DNA from: Paraburkholderia polaris
GTDB taxonomy: Bacteria > Pseudomonadota > Gammaproteobacteria > Burkholderiales > Burkholderiaceae
Direction of reading: 5' to 3'
Length of the DNA stretch: 64,000 bases
NCBI RefSeq assembly: GCF_012927345.1
Contig: NZ_JABBGJ010000001.1
Span: 124,001-188,000 of the forward strand
Notes under the pieces: model-generated
The model's database searches: none
What the model saw: the letters and a program-made list of their open reading frames with translations, nothing else
What the model was told of the DNA's origin: nothing
Program-made: the position numbers and the translations under genes
Shown: in pieces, positions 43,602-53,069 of the stretch
Layout of the letters: the number at the start of each line of letters is the position of its first letter
How positions within the stretch are numbered: position 1 is the stretch's first letter

Positions 43602-43913
43602 ATGGACGTAAGCACGGAAACGCTGGTGGAACTGCTGCGGGAAGTGGAAGCCGACGACCCGATCGATTACGCGGACCTTCCATTTGGAGAGCAGGAACTC
43701 AGGCGGCTCGTCATGAGTTCACTTGTCGAGCGTCACCACCAGGTCGAAGCAGGCAACATGTCGATCTCCGACATCCACGCGTTGTATCTGCTGAGCACCG
43801 CCAAACTTGTCCTCGAAAACACGGTGCTTCACGCGAGGCTGCTTCTGCTCCAAGGGCAACAGGTCGATGTACGGTCACTGTTGGCGCCGTTTACCCTCAA
43901 AGGCAAACCTTAA
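43602..43913 (+). CDS. Small hypothetical protein (103 aa)
   Basis: A helical, acidic protein that I do not recognise. GGAG lies 7 bases before the ATG, supporting it as a real gene. It contains LVELLREVEADDPIDYADLP near the N-terminus and a leucine-rich region (ALYLLSTAKLVLENTVLHAR), with no signal peptide, cysteine or known motif. It lies divergent from the ParB-like gene and convergent to the LysR gene. Confidence 0.6.
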   Translation: MDVSTETLVELLREVEADDPIDYADLPFGEQELRRLVMSSLVERHHQVEAGNMSISDIHALYLLSTAKLVLENTVLHARLLLLQGQQVDVRSLLAPFTLKGKP

Positions 43914-43978
43914 AGGCCGAAAGGCCACTCTATCGGCGGCAGCGCATTGCGCATGACCAGATCGGAGCGGCGCGCGCA

Positions 43979-44908
43979 TCACTTCTCAAGTTCTGCAAAC
44001 AGCCAATCCTGGAAGCTATGCAGCTTCGGCAATTCGGCGCGGGATTTCAGCAGGTTCAGCGTGTAGCCGTGTACCGGCAGTCCGTCCAGCCCGAACGGCG
44101 CCACCAGTCGCCCCGTTTCCAGTTCGCGTTGCGCCAGAAGCAGGCTTTCGAGGCAGACGCCCAAGCCGTCGACCGCCGCGCTGATCGCCATGAACGAGCG
44201 ATCGAAACGTGGACCGCGTCCAATATCAAGCCGCGTCTTGCGATGGAGGCGCATCCAGTCTCGCCAGCCCACCAGACACCCCTCGCTATGAATCAGCGCA
44301 TGGTGCCGCAAATCCGCGACGCTCTGCAGCGGATGTTCCCCCGCCATGAGCGCGGGCGAGCACAGCGGCACGATCGTCTCAGGCGGCAATTCGAGCACCA
44401 TTGTTCCGGCCGGTTGCAGTTTTCTCGGACCGTAGCGGATGTCGATATCCACCGCTTCTGAAATCAGATTCACCGCCTCTGAAGACGCGTTCAATCGCAC
44501 GTCGATATCTGGATGCGCTGCACTGAAACGCGCGATGCGCGGCATCAGCCATTGGGTCGCAAAGCTGGGCGTGCAATGGATCGTGAGGATGTCGCTCTTG
44601 GCGGCGCGCCCGATTTCACGGGTGGCCGAGTCGATCCGCGCGAACGCCGCGGTGATTTCCTCAGCGTATTGCCTCCCGGAGTCCGTCAGGATCACCGTGC
44701 GGTGCAGCCGATGGAACAGACGAATGCTCAATTGCTCTTCCAACAGCTTGATCTGATGGCTGACGGCCGAGGGTGTGACAAACAGTTCGTCTGCTGCGAG
44801 CGCGAACGACGAGAGCCGCGCGGCGGCCTCGAATGCCTGTATTGACTTGAAGGTAACGCGATTGTGCATAGCAGCATCAAGGTGAACTGAATTCATCAAT
44901 TGACCCAT
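43979..44908 (-). CDS. LysR-family regulator (GcvA-like), probable control of the transketolase operon
   Basis: A 309-residue LysR-type regulator. The N-terminal winged helix-turn-helix reads FKSIQAFEAAARLSSFALAA, then LFVTPSAVSHQIKLLEEQLS, as in the GcvA group. The effector domain contains TIHCTPSFATQWLMPRIARF, also GcvA-like. It is divergent from the transketolase operon across 155 bases, the standard layout for a LysR gene and its target. The inducer is unknown. An in-frame ATG at 44896 is an alternative start. Confidence 0.9.
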   Translation of the reverse strand: MGQLMNSVHLDAAMHNRVTFKSIQAFEAAARLSSFALAADELFVTPSAVSHQIKLLEEQLSIRLFHRLHRTVILTDSGRQYAEEITAAFARIDSATREIGRAAKSDILTIHCTPSFATQWLMPRIARFSAAHPDIDVRLNASSEAVNLISEAVDIDIRYGPRKLQPAGTMVLELPPETIVPLCSPALMAGEHPLQSVADLRHHALIHSEGCLVGWRDWMRLHRKTRLDIGRGPRFDRSFMAISAAVDGLGVCLESLLLAQRELETGRLVAPFGLDGLPVHGYTLNLLKSRAELPKLHSFQDWLFAELEK

Positions 44909-45013
44909 CTTAATTCGTTTGAGCGCGTGTGAGCACGAGATTACGCTTGAGTTACTGGGAACGGCATCACAGCGGTCCCTGCCAAGAGATCCACGCCCAA
45001 CTACGTTACATGG

Positions 45014-45048
45014 GACCGGAGTAGCGCGCTAAAGCGCGAACTCCGGTC
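45014..45048 (+). promoter_or_regulatory. Strong hairpin directly upstream of the transketolase ribosome site
   Basis: A 9-base arm (GACCGGAGT at 45014-45022) pairs with 45040-45048. Inside it a second stem (cgcgc at 45025-45029 with gcgcg at 45034-45038, loop TAAA) stacks. It ends just before the ribosome site AGGAGA (about 45052-45057). It could be an operator for the divergent LysR protein or an RNA structure controlling translation. Confidence 0.55.
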
Positions 45049-45063
45049 GACAGGAGACAAACA

Positions 45064-45909
45064 GTGACCACCAGCGAAACCGCGCCATACACCAAGCTCG
45101 CGGAGCACGCCTACCAGATTCGCCGCAACGCGCTGCGCATGGGCGAAGTGCAGGGGCAGGGTTATATCGGCCAGGCGCTCGATATCGCCGATGTTCTGGC
45201 CGTCGCCTACTTCCGCGCCATGCGCTATCGCGCCGACGACCCCGAATGGGAAGGCCGCGACCGTTTTCTGCTATCGAACGGCCACTACGCCATCGCGCTG
45301 TACGCCGCGCTGATCGAGGCCCGCATCATCGCCGACGAAGAACTGGAAACCTACGGCAGCGATGACAGCCGTCTGCCGATGTCCGGCATGGCCAGCTACA
45401 CGCCCGGCATGGAGATGTCCGGCGGCTCGCTCGGGCAGGGACTGACGATTGCGGTGGGCCGCTGCCTGGGTCTGAAGCGCAAAGGCTCGGACGCCCGCGT
45501 CTACACGCTGTTCTCCGACGGCGAGCTCGATGAAGGCGCGGTCTGGGAGGGCCTGATGTCCGCGGCCCACTGGAAACTCGACAACCTGATCGCGATGGTC
45601 GACGTCAACAACCAGCAGGCCGACGGTCCGTCGTCGAGCGTCATGGCGTTCGAGCCGCTGGTCGACAAGCTCCTCGCTTTCGGCTGGTTCGTGCAACGCG
45701 TGGACGGCAACGATCTCGCGGCCGTCGTCGCCGCGTTCGATGCGGCGCACGCACATCCGGAAGCGCAACCGCGAATCATCGTCTGCGATACCCGGATGGG
45801 GTGTGGCGTGCCGTTCCTCGAAGCGCGCGAGAAAAATCACTTTATCCGCGTCGATGCGCACGAGTGGCAACTCGCGCTGCAGGCGCTGGAAGCCGGGAGA
45901 ACCGTATGA
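45064..45909 (+). CDS. Transketolase N-terminal (TPP-binding) subunit
   Basis: A 281-residue protein that corresponds to the first third of transketolase. It holds the diphosphate-binding motif SDGELDEG followed by DVNNQ (the GDG...N TPP motif, with SDG here), and earlier RDRFLLSNGHYAIALYAAL with the conserved SNGH. The partner subunit overlaps by 4 bases, so both make one heteromeric enzyme. Transketolases move a two-carbon ketol between sugars with thiamine diphosphate. The substrate cannot be told from the sequence. Split forms of this kind are found in special sugar pathways, such as apulose-4-phosphate use. Confidence 0.9.
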   Translation: MTTSETAPYTKLAEHAYQIRRNALRMGEVQGQGYIGQALDIADVLAVAYFRAMRYRADDPEWEGRDRFLLSNGHYAIALYAALIEARIIADEELETYGSDDSRLPMSGMASYTPGMEMSGGSLGQGLTIAVGRCLGLKRKGSDARVYTLFSDGELDEGAVWEGLMSAAHWKLDNLIAMVDVNNQQADGPSSSVMAFEPLVDKLLAFGWFVQRVDGNDLAAVVAAFDAAHAHPEAQPRIIVCDTRMGCGVPFLEAREKNHFIRVDAHEWQLALQALEAGRTV

Positions 45910-46904
45910 GCGCCGCCGTACCGAAACCGCGTCTGAAGACATCGGCGATGATCGCCTCGATCGCCGGCGAAGGACAAATAACCCGCTCGGCCCCGTTCGG
46001 CCACGCATTGGTCGAACTGGCTCGCAACCGGCCCGAAGTGGTCGGCATGACCGCCGACCTCGGCAAATACACCGACCTGCATCTATTCGCGAAGGAATTT
46101 CCCGAGCGCTATTACCAGATGGGCATGGCCGAACAGCTGCTGATGGGTGCCGCGGCCGGCATGGCGCACGAAGGCGCGCAGCCGTTCGTCACCACGTACG
46201 CCGTGTTCGCCGCGCGCCGTGCTTATGACTTCATCCATCAGGCGATTGCCGAGGACAACCTCGACGTCAAGATCGTCTGCGCGTTGCCGGGTCTTACCAC
46301 CGGCTACGGCCCGAGCCACCAGGCTGCCGAAGACCTCGCGCTGTTTCGCGCGATGCCGAACCTCACGGTGATCGACCCGTGCGACGCCATCGAAATCGAG
46401 CAGATGGTGCCGGCGATCGCCGACCATCGCGGACCAGTATATGCGCGGCTGTTACGCGGCAACGTGCCTGTCGTGCTCGACGAGTACGACTATCAGTTCG
46501 AAATCGGCAAAGCGAAGCTGCTGCGCGATGGCGCCGAGGTCCTGATCATCTCGTCCGGGATCATGACGATGCGCGCGCTGGAAACGGCCAAAGCGCTGGC
46601 CGCCGACCGCGTCGACGTGGGCGTGCTGCACGTGCCGACCATCAAGCCGCTCGACACCGTCACGCTGCTGCGCGAAGCGCGCCGCTCAGGCCGCCTCGTG
46701 GTGGTGGCGGAGAACCATACGGTGATCGGCGGATTAGGCGAGGCAGTGGCTGCCGTGCTGCTGACCAACGGTGTTACGCCGCCGTTCCGTCAGATCGGCC
46801 TGCCCGACGCGTTTCTGGATGCGGGCGCGCTGCCGACCTTGCACGACCGCTACGGTATTTCCACCGAGGCGATGTGCGACACGATCAAAGGCTGGCTGCG
46901 GTGA
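45906..46904 (+). CDS. Transketolase C-terminal subunit
   Basis: A 332-residue partner of the previous gene, with the pyrimidine-binding and C-terminal domains. Key segments are GMTADLGKYTDLHLFAKEFP, YYQMGMAEQLLMGAAAGMAH (the catalytic Glu lies in MAEQ), and PFVTTYAVFAARRAYDFIHQ. The C-terminal domain reads VVVAENHTVIGGLGEAVAAV. ATG 45906 overlaps the previous stop; the frame to 45801 is only an extension into it. Confidence 0.9.
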   Translation: MSAAVPKPRLKTSAMIASIAGEGQITRSAPFGHALVELARNRPEVVGMTADLGKYTDLHLFAKEFPERYYQMGMAEQLLMGAAAGMAHEGAQPFVTTYAVFAARRAYDFIHQAIAEDNLDVKIVCALPGLTTGYGPSHQAAEDLALFRAMPNLTVIDPCDAIEIEQMVPAIADHRGPVYARLLRGNVPVVLDEYDYQFEIGKAKLLRDGAEVLIISSGIMTMRALETAKALAADRVDVGVLHVPTIKPLDTVTLLREARRSGRLVVVAENHTVIGGLGEAVAAVLLTNGVTPPFRQIGLPDAFLDAGALPTLHDRYGISTEAMCDTIKGWLR

Positions 46905-47008
46905 AGGCCCATAAGCGTCCTCAAGCGTCGATCAGCGCCACACACACGTAGTCACCGATAGCGAACAACGTAGCAAACCATAAGCTTCATATTCAGGAGA
47001 TCCGCATC

Positions 47009-47773
47009 ATGTCAGAGTCACGTCTACTCGACGGCAAGGTCGCCGTCATTTCCGGCGGTGCGTCGCCGCGCGGCATCGGTATGGCGACCGCCCGTATGTT
47101 CGCGGCGCACGGCGCACGCATCGCCATCTTCGATCTCGACGAAAACGCCGCGGTCGAAGCCGCCGCGTCGATCGGGCCCGAACATCGCGGCTATGTGTGC
47201 AATGTGACCGACCGCGGCGCTTGCCAGGCTGCCGTCGAACGCACCGTCGCCGATTTTGGTTCGATCGATATCCTGATCAACAACGCCGGCATTACCCAGG
47301 CCGCCAAGCTGCTCGAGATCGATCCGGAAAGCTGGGACCGTATCCTCGACGTCAACCTGCGCGGCGTGTTGTACCTGTCGCAAGCGGTCGTCCCGCAGAT
47401 GAAGAAGCAGAAGAGCGGTTCGATCGGCTGCATGTCGTCGGTCTCGGCGCAGCGCGGCGGCGGCATTCTCGGCGGCCCGCATTACTCGGCGGCGAAGGCC
47501 GGCGTGCTGGGTCTTGCCAAGGCGATGGCGCGCGAACTCGGCAACGACGGCATCCGCGTGAACTGCGTGACGCCGGGTCTGATCCAGACCGACATCAACG
47601 CGGGCAAGATCAGCGACGACAAGCGCGGCGAAATTCTCGCCGGCATTCCGCTTAATCGCCTGGGCGTGCCCGACGATGTAGCCGGCGCCTTCCTGTTCCT
47701 CGCGTCGAACCTGTCGTCGTATATCACCGGCGCGGTGATCGATGTGAACGGCGGCATGCTGATTCACGGCTGA
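47009..47773 (+). CDS. SDR-family NAD(P)-dependent oxidoreductase
   Basis: A classical short-chain dehydrogenase of 254 residues. The cofactor motif is GGASPRGIGMATA, with NNAGIT, and the catalytic set is Ser in MSSVSAQ and Tyr/Lys in YSAAKAG. The acidic residue in FDLDENA after the second strand suggests NAD preference. It lies 104 bases after the split transketolase in the same orientation. It probably oxidises the imported polyol or hydroxy acid to the keto form for transketolase. Confidence 0.9.
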   Translation: MSESRLLDGKVAVISGGASPRGIGMATARMFAAHGARIAIFDLDENAAVEAAASIGPEHRGYVCNVTDRGACQAAVERTVADFGSIDILINNAGITQAAKLLEIDPESWDRILDVNLRGVLYLSQAVVPQMKKQKSGSIGCMSSVSAQRGGGILGGPHYSAAKAGVLGLAKAMARELGNDGIRVNCVTPGLIQTDINAGKISDDKRGEILAGIPLNRLGVPDDVAGAFLFLASNLSSYITGAVIDVNGGMLIHG

Positions 47774-47943
47774 TGCACGGTTAAGCTTGGTCCGGCAGAA
47801 CGGGTCGTCTGGCGGGAGGCTGGGCGGCGGCGATGGAGACCCGGTAGTAGAGAACAGATGACCGTGGCGAGCGACACGTGCAGCCGCTGCGGTTTAGCTT
47901 CGCAAACTATAACGACACGCCATCAGAGTTGGAGGAAGACACC

Positions 47944-48987
47944 ATGACTACCCGTTCTAACGCCCCGCAGGGCATCAGCCGCCGCACCTTTCTGAAGGCC
48001 GGTGCGGCCATGTCCGCCGCCGCGCCGCTATGGAGCATCTCGCGCAGCGCGATGGCGGCCCCCGAGTTTTCGTACAAACTCGCGACCGGCCAGGACCCGA
48101 CGCATCCGGTCAACATTCGCGCGCAGGAGGCGATCAATCACATTCGTGAAGCGACCAAGGGCCGCCTCGATATCAAACTGTTTCCGCAGAATCAGCTGGG
48201 CTCCGACACCGATCTGCTCTCGCAGGTGCGAAATGGCGGCGTCGAGTTCTTCAACCAGGCTTCGTCGATTCTGGCGACGCTGACGCCCGCAGCAGGCATC
48301 GTCAACACCGGTTTCGCGTTCAAGGACTACGACGCGGTCTGGAAGGCGATGGACGGCGATCTCGGCAACTACATCCGCGCGCAGATCGGCAAGTCGGGCA
48401 TCGTCTCGGTGAGCAAGGTCTGGGACAACGGCTTCCGGCAGATCAGCTCGTCCACCAAAGCGTTGCGCGCGCCGGCCGATCTGAAAGGCTTCAAGATTCG
48501 CGTGCCGCAAGCGCCGATGCTGACCTCGCTGTTCAAAGCGCTCGACGCCGGCCCCGCACCGATCAACTTCAACGAGCTGTATTCGGCGCTGCAAACCGGC
48601 GTGGTGGAAGGGCAGGAGAATCCGCTGCCGATCATCGCCACGGCCAAACTCTATGAGGTGCAGAAGTACATCAGCCTCACATCGCACGTGTGGGACGGTT
48701 ACTGGATTCTCGGCAATCGCGCCGCATGGGAGCGCCTGCCCGCCGACATCCGCGCGATCGTCACGCGTGAATTCGAAAGCGCCGCGATGCTGCAACGCGC
48801 GGATATCGCCAAGCTCAGCCTGTCGTTACGCGACGACCTGAAAAAGAAGGGCATTACCTTTATCGATGTCGACCGCGAGGCTTTCCGTGCCGCGCTGGCC
48901 AAGACGAGCTTCTATCACGACTGGAAAGCCAAATACGGCGACGAGGCGTGGGGGCTAATGGAGAAATCCGTCGGAAAACTGGGGTAA
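47944..48987 (+). CDS. TRAP transporter solute-binding protein (DctP family), Tat-exported
   Basis: A 347-residue periplasmic binding protein. A twin-arginine signal (SRRTFLKAGAAMSAAAPLW) leads to a DctP domain with PVNIRAQEAINHIREATKGR, FPQNQLGSDTDLLSQVRNGG and LKGFKIRVPQAP, where the conserved Arg contacts the ligand carboxylate in this family. This points to a carboxylated substrate. GGAG 9 bases before ATG 47944 supports the start. The membrane subunit follows after 4 bases. Confidence 0.92.
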   Translation: MTTRSNAPQGISRRTFLKAGAAMSAAAPLWSISRSAMAAPEFSYKLATGQDPTHPVNIRAQEAINHIREATKGRLDIKLFPQNQLGSDTDLLSQVRNGGVEFFNQASSILATLTPAAGIVNTGFAFKDYDAVWKAMDGDLGNYIRAQIGKSGIVSVSKVWDNGFRQISSSTKALRAPADLKGFKIRVPQAPMLTSLFKALDAGPAPINFNELYSALQTGVVEGQENPLPIIATAKLYEVQKYISLTSHVWDGYWILGNRAAWERLPADIRAIVTREFESAAMLQRADIAKLSLSLRDDLKKKGITFIDVDREAFRAALAKTSFYHDWKAKYGDEAWGLMEKSVGKLG

Positions 48988-48991
48988 TGCG

Positions 48992-50851
48992 ATGATCTCG
49001 ATCTCCTATTCGCACGAGCGGCAGCATCGGTTTGCCTGCGCGCTCGACTCCGCACTCGGCCATCTGGTGGAGATTCCCGCTGCCTTGCTGGTGCTCGCGG
49101 AAATCGTCGTACTGTTGACCGGCGTGACGAGCCGCTACTTGCTGCACGCGCCGCTTGTGTGGTCCGATGAACTCGCCTCCATGCTGTTCCTGTGGCTTGC
49201 CATGCTCGGCGCCGTGATCGCCTTGCGGCGCGGCGAGCATATGCGGATGACGGCGCTGGTCGGCATGGCGCCGCCGGGCGTGCGCGCCTTTCTCGACGTG
49301 GTCGCGATCGCCGCGCCGATCGCGTTCCTTGCGATGGTGATCGGCCCGGCGATCAGCTTTGCGCAGGACGAGTCATTCATCACCACGCCGGCACTCGAAC
49401 TGTCGAACTCGTGGCGCGCAGCTGCATTGCCGGTCGGTTCAGCACTGATGCTGCTGGTCGCCGTGGTGCGGCTCGCCCGCATGGGCAACTGGCGCCTGAC
49501 GCTCGCCGCGCTCGCAACGGTCGGCGCGCTGGTCGGCATCTTCATTGCACTTGGACCGCTGCTGCGCGATCTCGGCAATATCAACCTGCTGATCTTCTTT
49601 GTCGGCCTGGTCGCGCTCGGTGTGCTGAGCGGCGTGCCGATCGCCTTTTCGTTCGGACTCGCCACCTTCGGCTACCTTGCGCTGACCACGAATACGCCGA
49701 TGCCGGTGGTGGTCGGCCGGATGGATGAGGGCATGTCGCATCTGATCCTGCTCTCGGTGCCGCTCTTCGTGTTTCTCGGCCAGTTGATCGAGATGACCGG
49801 TATGGCTGCGGCGATGATCGCGTTCCTCGCGAGCCTGCTCGGTCACGTGCGCGGCGGATTGTCGTATGTGCTGGTCGGCGCGATGTATCTGGTGTCGGGC
49901 ATCTCAGGCTCGAAGGCCGCGGACATGGCGGCGGTCGCGCCGGTACTGTTTCCGGAGATGAAAGCGCGCGGTGCGAAGCCGGGCGATCTCGTCGCGCTGC
50001 TCGCCGCAACTGGCGCTCAGACCGAGACGATTCCGCCGAGCCTCGTACTGATCACGCTCGGCTCGGTGACCGGCGTGTCGATCTCGGCGCTCTTCACGGG
50101 TGGCATGTTGCCGGGCATCGTGCTGGCCATCACGTTGTGCGCGGTGGTGCAGTGGCGCTACCGGCGCGAAGACCTGTCAGGCGTCAAACGCGCGAGCGGC
50201 GCTGAGATTCTGCGCAAGCTGGTGATCGCGGTGCCGGCGCTCGCGCTGCCGTTCGTGATTCGCGCGGCGGTGGTCGAGGGTATTGCAACGGCGACTGAAG
50301 TTTCCACCATCGGCATTGCGTATGCGGTGCTGGCGGGCTTGCTGATCTATCGCCGTTTCGAGTGGAAGCGGCTCAAGCCGATGCTGATCGATACCGCGAC
50401 GTTGTCCGGCGCGATCCTGCTGATCATCGGTGCGGCAACAAGCATGGCGTGGGCGTTGACGCAATCGGGCTTCTCCGGACAGCTTGCGCAGACGCTCGGC
50501 GGTTTGCCAGGCGGCGCGGCGATGTTCATGGCCGCCTCCATCTGCGTGTTCGTGATTCTCGGTAGCGTGCTCGAAGGCATTCCGGCGATCGTGCTGTTCG
50601 GCCCGCTGATGTTCCCGATCGCACGGCAGATGGGCATTCACGATGTGCACTACGCGATGGTGGTGATCCTGTCGATGGGCGTGGGCCTGTTCGCACCGCC
50701 GTTCGGTGTCGGCTACTACTCGGCTTGCGCGGTGAGCCGCATCCATCCTGACGAAGGGATGAAGCCGATTCTTGGCTACATCGCCGCGTTGATGGTCGGG
50801 CTGATCATCGTCGCCGCGGTGCCGTGGATTTCCACCGGCTTCCTGCATTGA
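48992..50851 (+). CDS. TRAP transporter fused membrane subunits (DctQ-DctM)
   Basis: A 619-residue fusion of the small (DctQ, about 1-190) and large (DctM, about 200-619) membrane subunits. The DctQ part shows VTSRYLLHAPLVWSDELASM, and the DctM part LSGVPIAFSFGLATFGYLAL, HVRGGLSYVLVGAMYLVSGI and TIPPSLVLITLGS. With the binding protein before it, the system imports an organic acid by an ion gradient. It is the only transporter of this operon. Confidence 0.93.
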   Translation: MISISYSHERQHRFACALDSALGHLVEIPAALLVLAEIVVLLTGVTSRYLLHAPLVWSDELASMLFLWLAMLGAVIALRRGEHMRMTALVGMAPPGVRAFLDVVAIAAPIAFLAMVIGPAISFAQDESFITTPALELSNSWRAAALPVGSALMLLVAVVRLARMGNWRLTLAALATVGALVGIFIALGPLLRDLGNINLLIFFVGLVALGVLSGVPIAFSFGLATFGYLALTTNTPMPVVVGRMDEGMSHLILLSVPLFVFLGQLIEMTGMAAAMIAFLASLLGHVRGGLSYVLVGAMYLVSGISGSKAADMAAVAPVLFPEMKARGAKPGDLVALLAATGAQTETIPPSLVLITLGSVTGVSISALFTGGMLPGIVLAITLCAVVQWRYRREDLSGVKRASGAEILRKLVIAVPALALPFVIRAAVVEGIATATEVSTIGIAYAVLAGLLIYRRFEWKRLKPMLIDTATLSGAILLIIGAATSMAWALTQSGFSGQLAQTLGGLPGGAAMFMAASICVFVILGSVLEGIPAIVLFGPLMFPIARQMGIHDVHYAMVVILSMGVGLFAPPFGVGYYSACAVSRIHPDEGMKPILGYIAALMVGLIIVAAVPWISTGFLH

Positions 50852-50969
50852 TCCGCTGACGGATGAGGCTGCACCGCGCAGCCTCCTTTACGACGTTCGT
50901 TCGCCCCATTCGATTCGTTTTGACTGCCGCCGCCCCGCATGCCCGGGCGGTGTAGAGGAGCCTTTTGCC

Positions 50970-53069
50970 ATGTCCACCACCGAAGCGCAATCCGCTGCAT
51001 CGAATGCTTCGCTTGATTCGCTCGCATCGACTACGCTAGCGCCGCTCGTTGCGGTAGCGCAAGCAGCGCAATTGCCGCCGCTACCGCTCGCCGATGCGAT
51101 CCGCTTCCTCTCCATCGATACGATCCTGCAAGCCGGCGAGGGCCACCAGGGTGTGCCGCTCGGCATGGCGGAAATCGCCACCGCGCTGTTCACCCGGCAC
51201 CTGAAATTCAATCCCGCGGACCCGACCTGGCCCGATCGCGACCGCTTTGTGCTGTCCAATGGACACGGTTCGCTGCTGCTGTATTCGCTGCTGTATCTGA
51301 CCGGTTATGCGGCGATCGGCCTCGACCAGCTGAAGACCTTCCGCGAGCTCGGCTCGCATTGCGCGGGACATCCCGAGTACGAACCGGCGCATGGTATCGA
51401 AGCGACCACTGGTCCGCTCGGACAGGGCATCGCCAACGCGTTCGGCATGGCGATTGCCGAAGCGTATCTTGCGGCGAAATTCGGCAGCGAGCTCGTCGAT
51501 CACTACACGTATGCGTTCGTCGGCGATGGCTGTCTGCAGGAGGGCATCGGTCAGGAAATGATCTCGCTGGCCGGTCATCTGCGGCTGGGCAAACTGATCC
51601 TCTGCTGGGACGACAATCAGATCACCGACGACGGCAGCACCTCACTCTCCGTCAGCGAGGACGTCTGCGCGCGATTTCGCGTGGCCGGGTGGCATGTGAT
51701 CGAAGTCGACGGTCACGATCTCGAAGCGGTCAGTGCGGCGTTGACCATCGCGCGTAAAGACCCGCGACCGTCCATGATCGCGTGCAAGACGGTCATCGGC
51801 CGCGGCATTGCGCGTTTGCAAGGGCAGCGCGGCGGCCACAGCGGCAAGCTCTTCCAGGCGGACGCCGACGCCGCCCGCGCACAGCTCGGCTGGCCGCACG
51901 CACCGTTCGACGTGCCCGCCGGAGTCCTAAGCGCATGGCGCGAGGCGGGCCAGCGCAGTAGCGAGCAATACAACGCGTGGCACGCACGCGTCGCCGCATT
52001 GCCAGACGCGCAGTGCGCCGAGTTCGAACGGGTCGTGGCAGGCGGCTTGCCGCAAGGCTGGCGCGATGTGCTCGACGATTACCGCAAGCGCGCCGTGGAG
52101 CGCGACGAGCCGCAGCCTGGCATCACTGTGTCGGGCGAGATCAGCGATCTGTTCGCGCCACTGCTGCCTGAGCGCATGGTGGGTTGCGCCGATCTCGAAG
52201 CGCCCACGGGGCACAAGCGCCAGTTGCACGCCTTCACCGCCGATGACCGCAGCGGTGCGTACGTCCACTGCGGCGTGCGCGAACATCTGATGGGCGCGAT
52301 GGCCAACGGCATGGCTGCGCACGGCGGTATCGTCGCGACCAGCGTCACCTACCTGGCGTTCTCCGACTATCAGCGTCCGGCAATGCGCATGGCCGCGTTG
52401 ATGGGCTTGCCGGTGCACTACGTGTTCAGCCACGACTCGATCGGCGTCGGCAAAAACGGGCCGACGCATCAACCCGTCGAGATACTCGCCTCATTGCGTG
52501 CGATGCCGAACATGCGCGTGCTGCGTCCCGCCGATGCGGTGGAAGCGGCCGAGTGCTGGGCACTCGCGTTGGAGCATCGGCGCGGTCCGAGTACGTTGGT
52601 TTTTGCAAGGCAGGCGTTGCCGCTGGTGCGCCGCGAGCATAGCGCCGAGTCGTTGTCGCGTCGTGGTGCTTATGTGCTGGCCGAAGCGGAGGGCGGCGCG
52701 CGTGTTGTGACCTTGCTTGCCACCGGCTCCGAGGTCGCGTTGGCGTTGCAGGCGCGCCGTCAGTTACAGGAAGAGGGGATTGCGACCGCCGTGGTGTCAA
52801 TGCCGTGTTGGGAAATCTTCGATGAACAGGACGCCGGCTATCGCGCCGCGGTTTTGGGTTCAAACACGGTGCGTGTCGGCGTCGAGGCGGCACTGCGTTT
52901 CGGTTGGGACCGCTATCTGGGCGAGCGCGGTGGTTTTGTCGGGATGACGGGCTTCGGTGCTTCGGCTTCCGCGGAGACGTTGTACGAGCACTTCGGTATC
53001 ACGGCGCAGCATGTCGTGGCCGAAGCAAAGCGGCATCTGTCAATCAAACAAGGACATGAGCATGCATAA
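50970..53069 (+). CDS. Full-length transketolase
   Basis: A 699-residue one-chain transketolase. It contains HGSLLLYSLLYLTGY, the TPP motif VGDGCLQEGIGQE followed by WDDNQ, GIEATTGPLGQGIANAFGMA, the catalytic Glu region GVREHLMGAMANGMAAHGG and SHDSIGVGKNGPTHQPVE. All substrate-phosphate contact histidines (such as SNGHGS and DSIGVGEDGPTHQ-like) look kept, so it may act on normal sugar phosphates. It is a second transketolase in the operon, beside the split form. GAGGAG lies 10 bases before ATG 50970. Its end overlaps the next gene by 8 bases. Confidence 0.92.
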   Translation: MSTTEAQSAASNASLDSLASTTLAPLVAVAQAAQLPPLPLADAIRFLSIDTILQAGEGHQGVPLGMAEIATALFTRHLKFNPADPTWPDRDRFVLSNGHGSLLLYSLLYLTGYAAIGLDQLKTFRELGSHCAGHPEYEPAHGIEATTGPLGQGIANAFGMAIAEAYLAAKFGSELVDHYTYAFVGDGCLQEGIGQEMISLAGHLRLGKLILCWDDNQITDDGSTSLSVSEDVCARFRVAGWHVIEVDGHDLEAVSAALTIARKDPRPSMIACKTVIGRGIARLQGQRGGHSGKLFQADADAARAQLGWPHAPFDVPAGVLSAWREAGQRSSEQYNAWHARVAALPDAQCAEFERVVAGGLPQGWRDVLDDYRKRAVERDEPQPGITVSGEISDLFAPLLPERMVGCADLEAPTGHKRQLHAFTADDRSGAYVHCGVREHLMGAMANGMAAHGGIVATSVTYLAFSDYQRPAMRMAALMGLPVHYVFSHDSIGVGKNGPTHQPVEILASLRAMPNMRVLRPADAVEAAECWALALEHRRGPSTLVFARQALPLVRREHSAESLSRRGAYVLAEAEGGARVVTLLATGSEVALALQARRQLQEEGIATAVVSMPCWEIFDEQDAGYRAAVLGSNTVRVGVEAALRFGWDRYLGERGGFVGMTGFGASASAETLYEHFGITAQHVVAEAKRHLSIKQGHEHA

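Noticed and set aside
43562..44461. Plus-strand frame of 299 codons
   Set aside because: It runs through the small gene at 43602 in another frame and antisense to the LysR gene; its composition is shadow-like.
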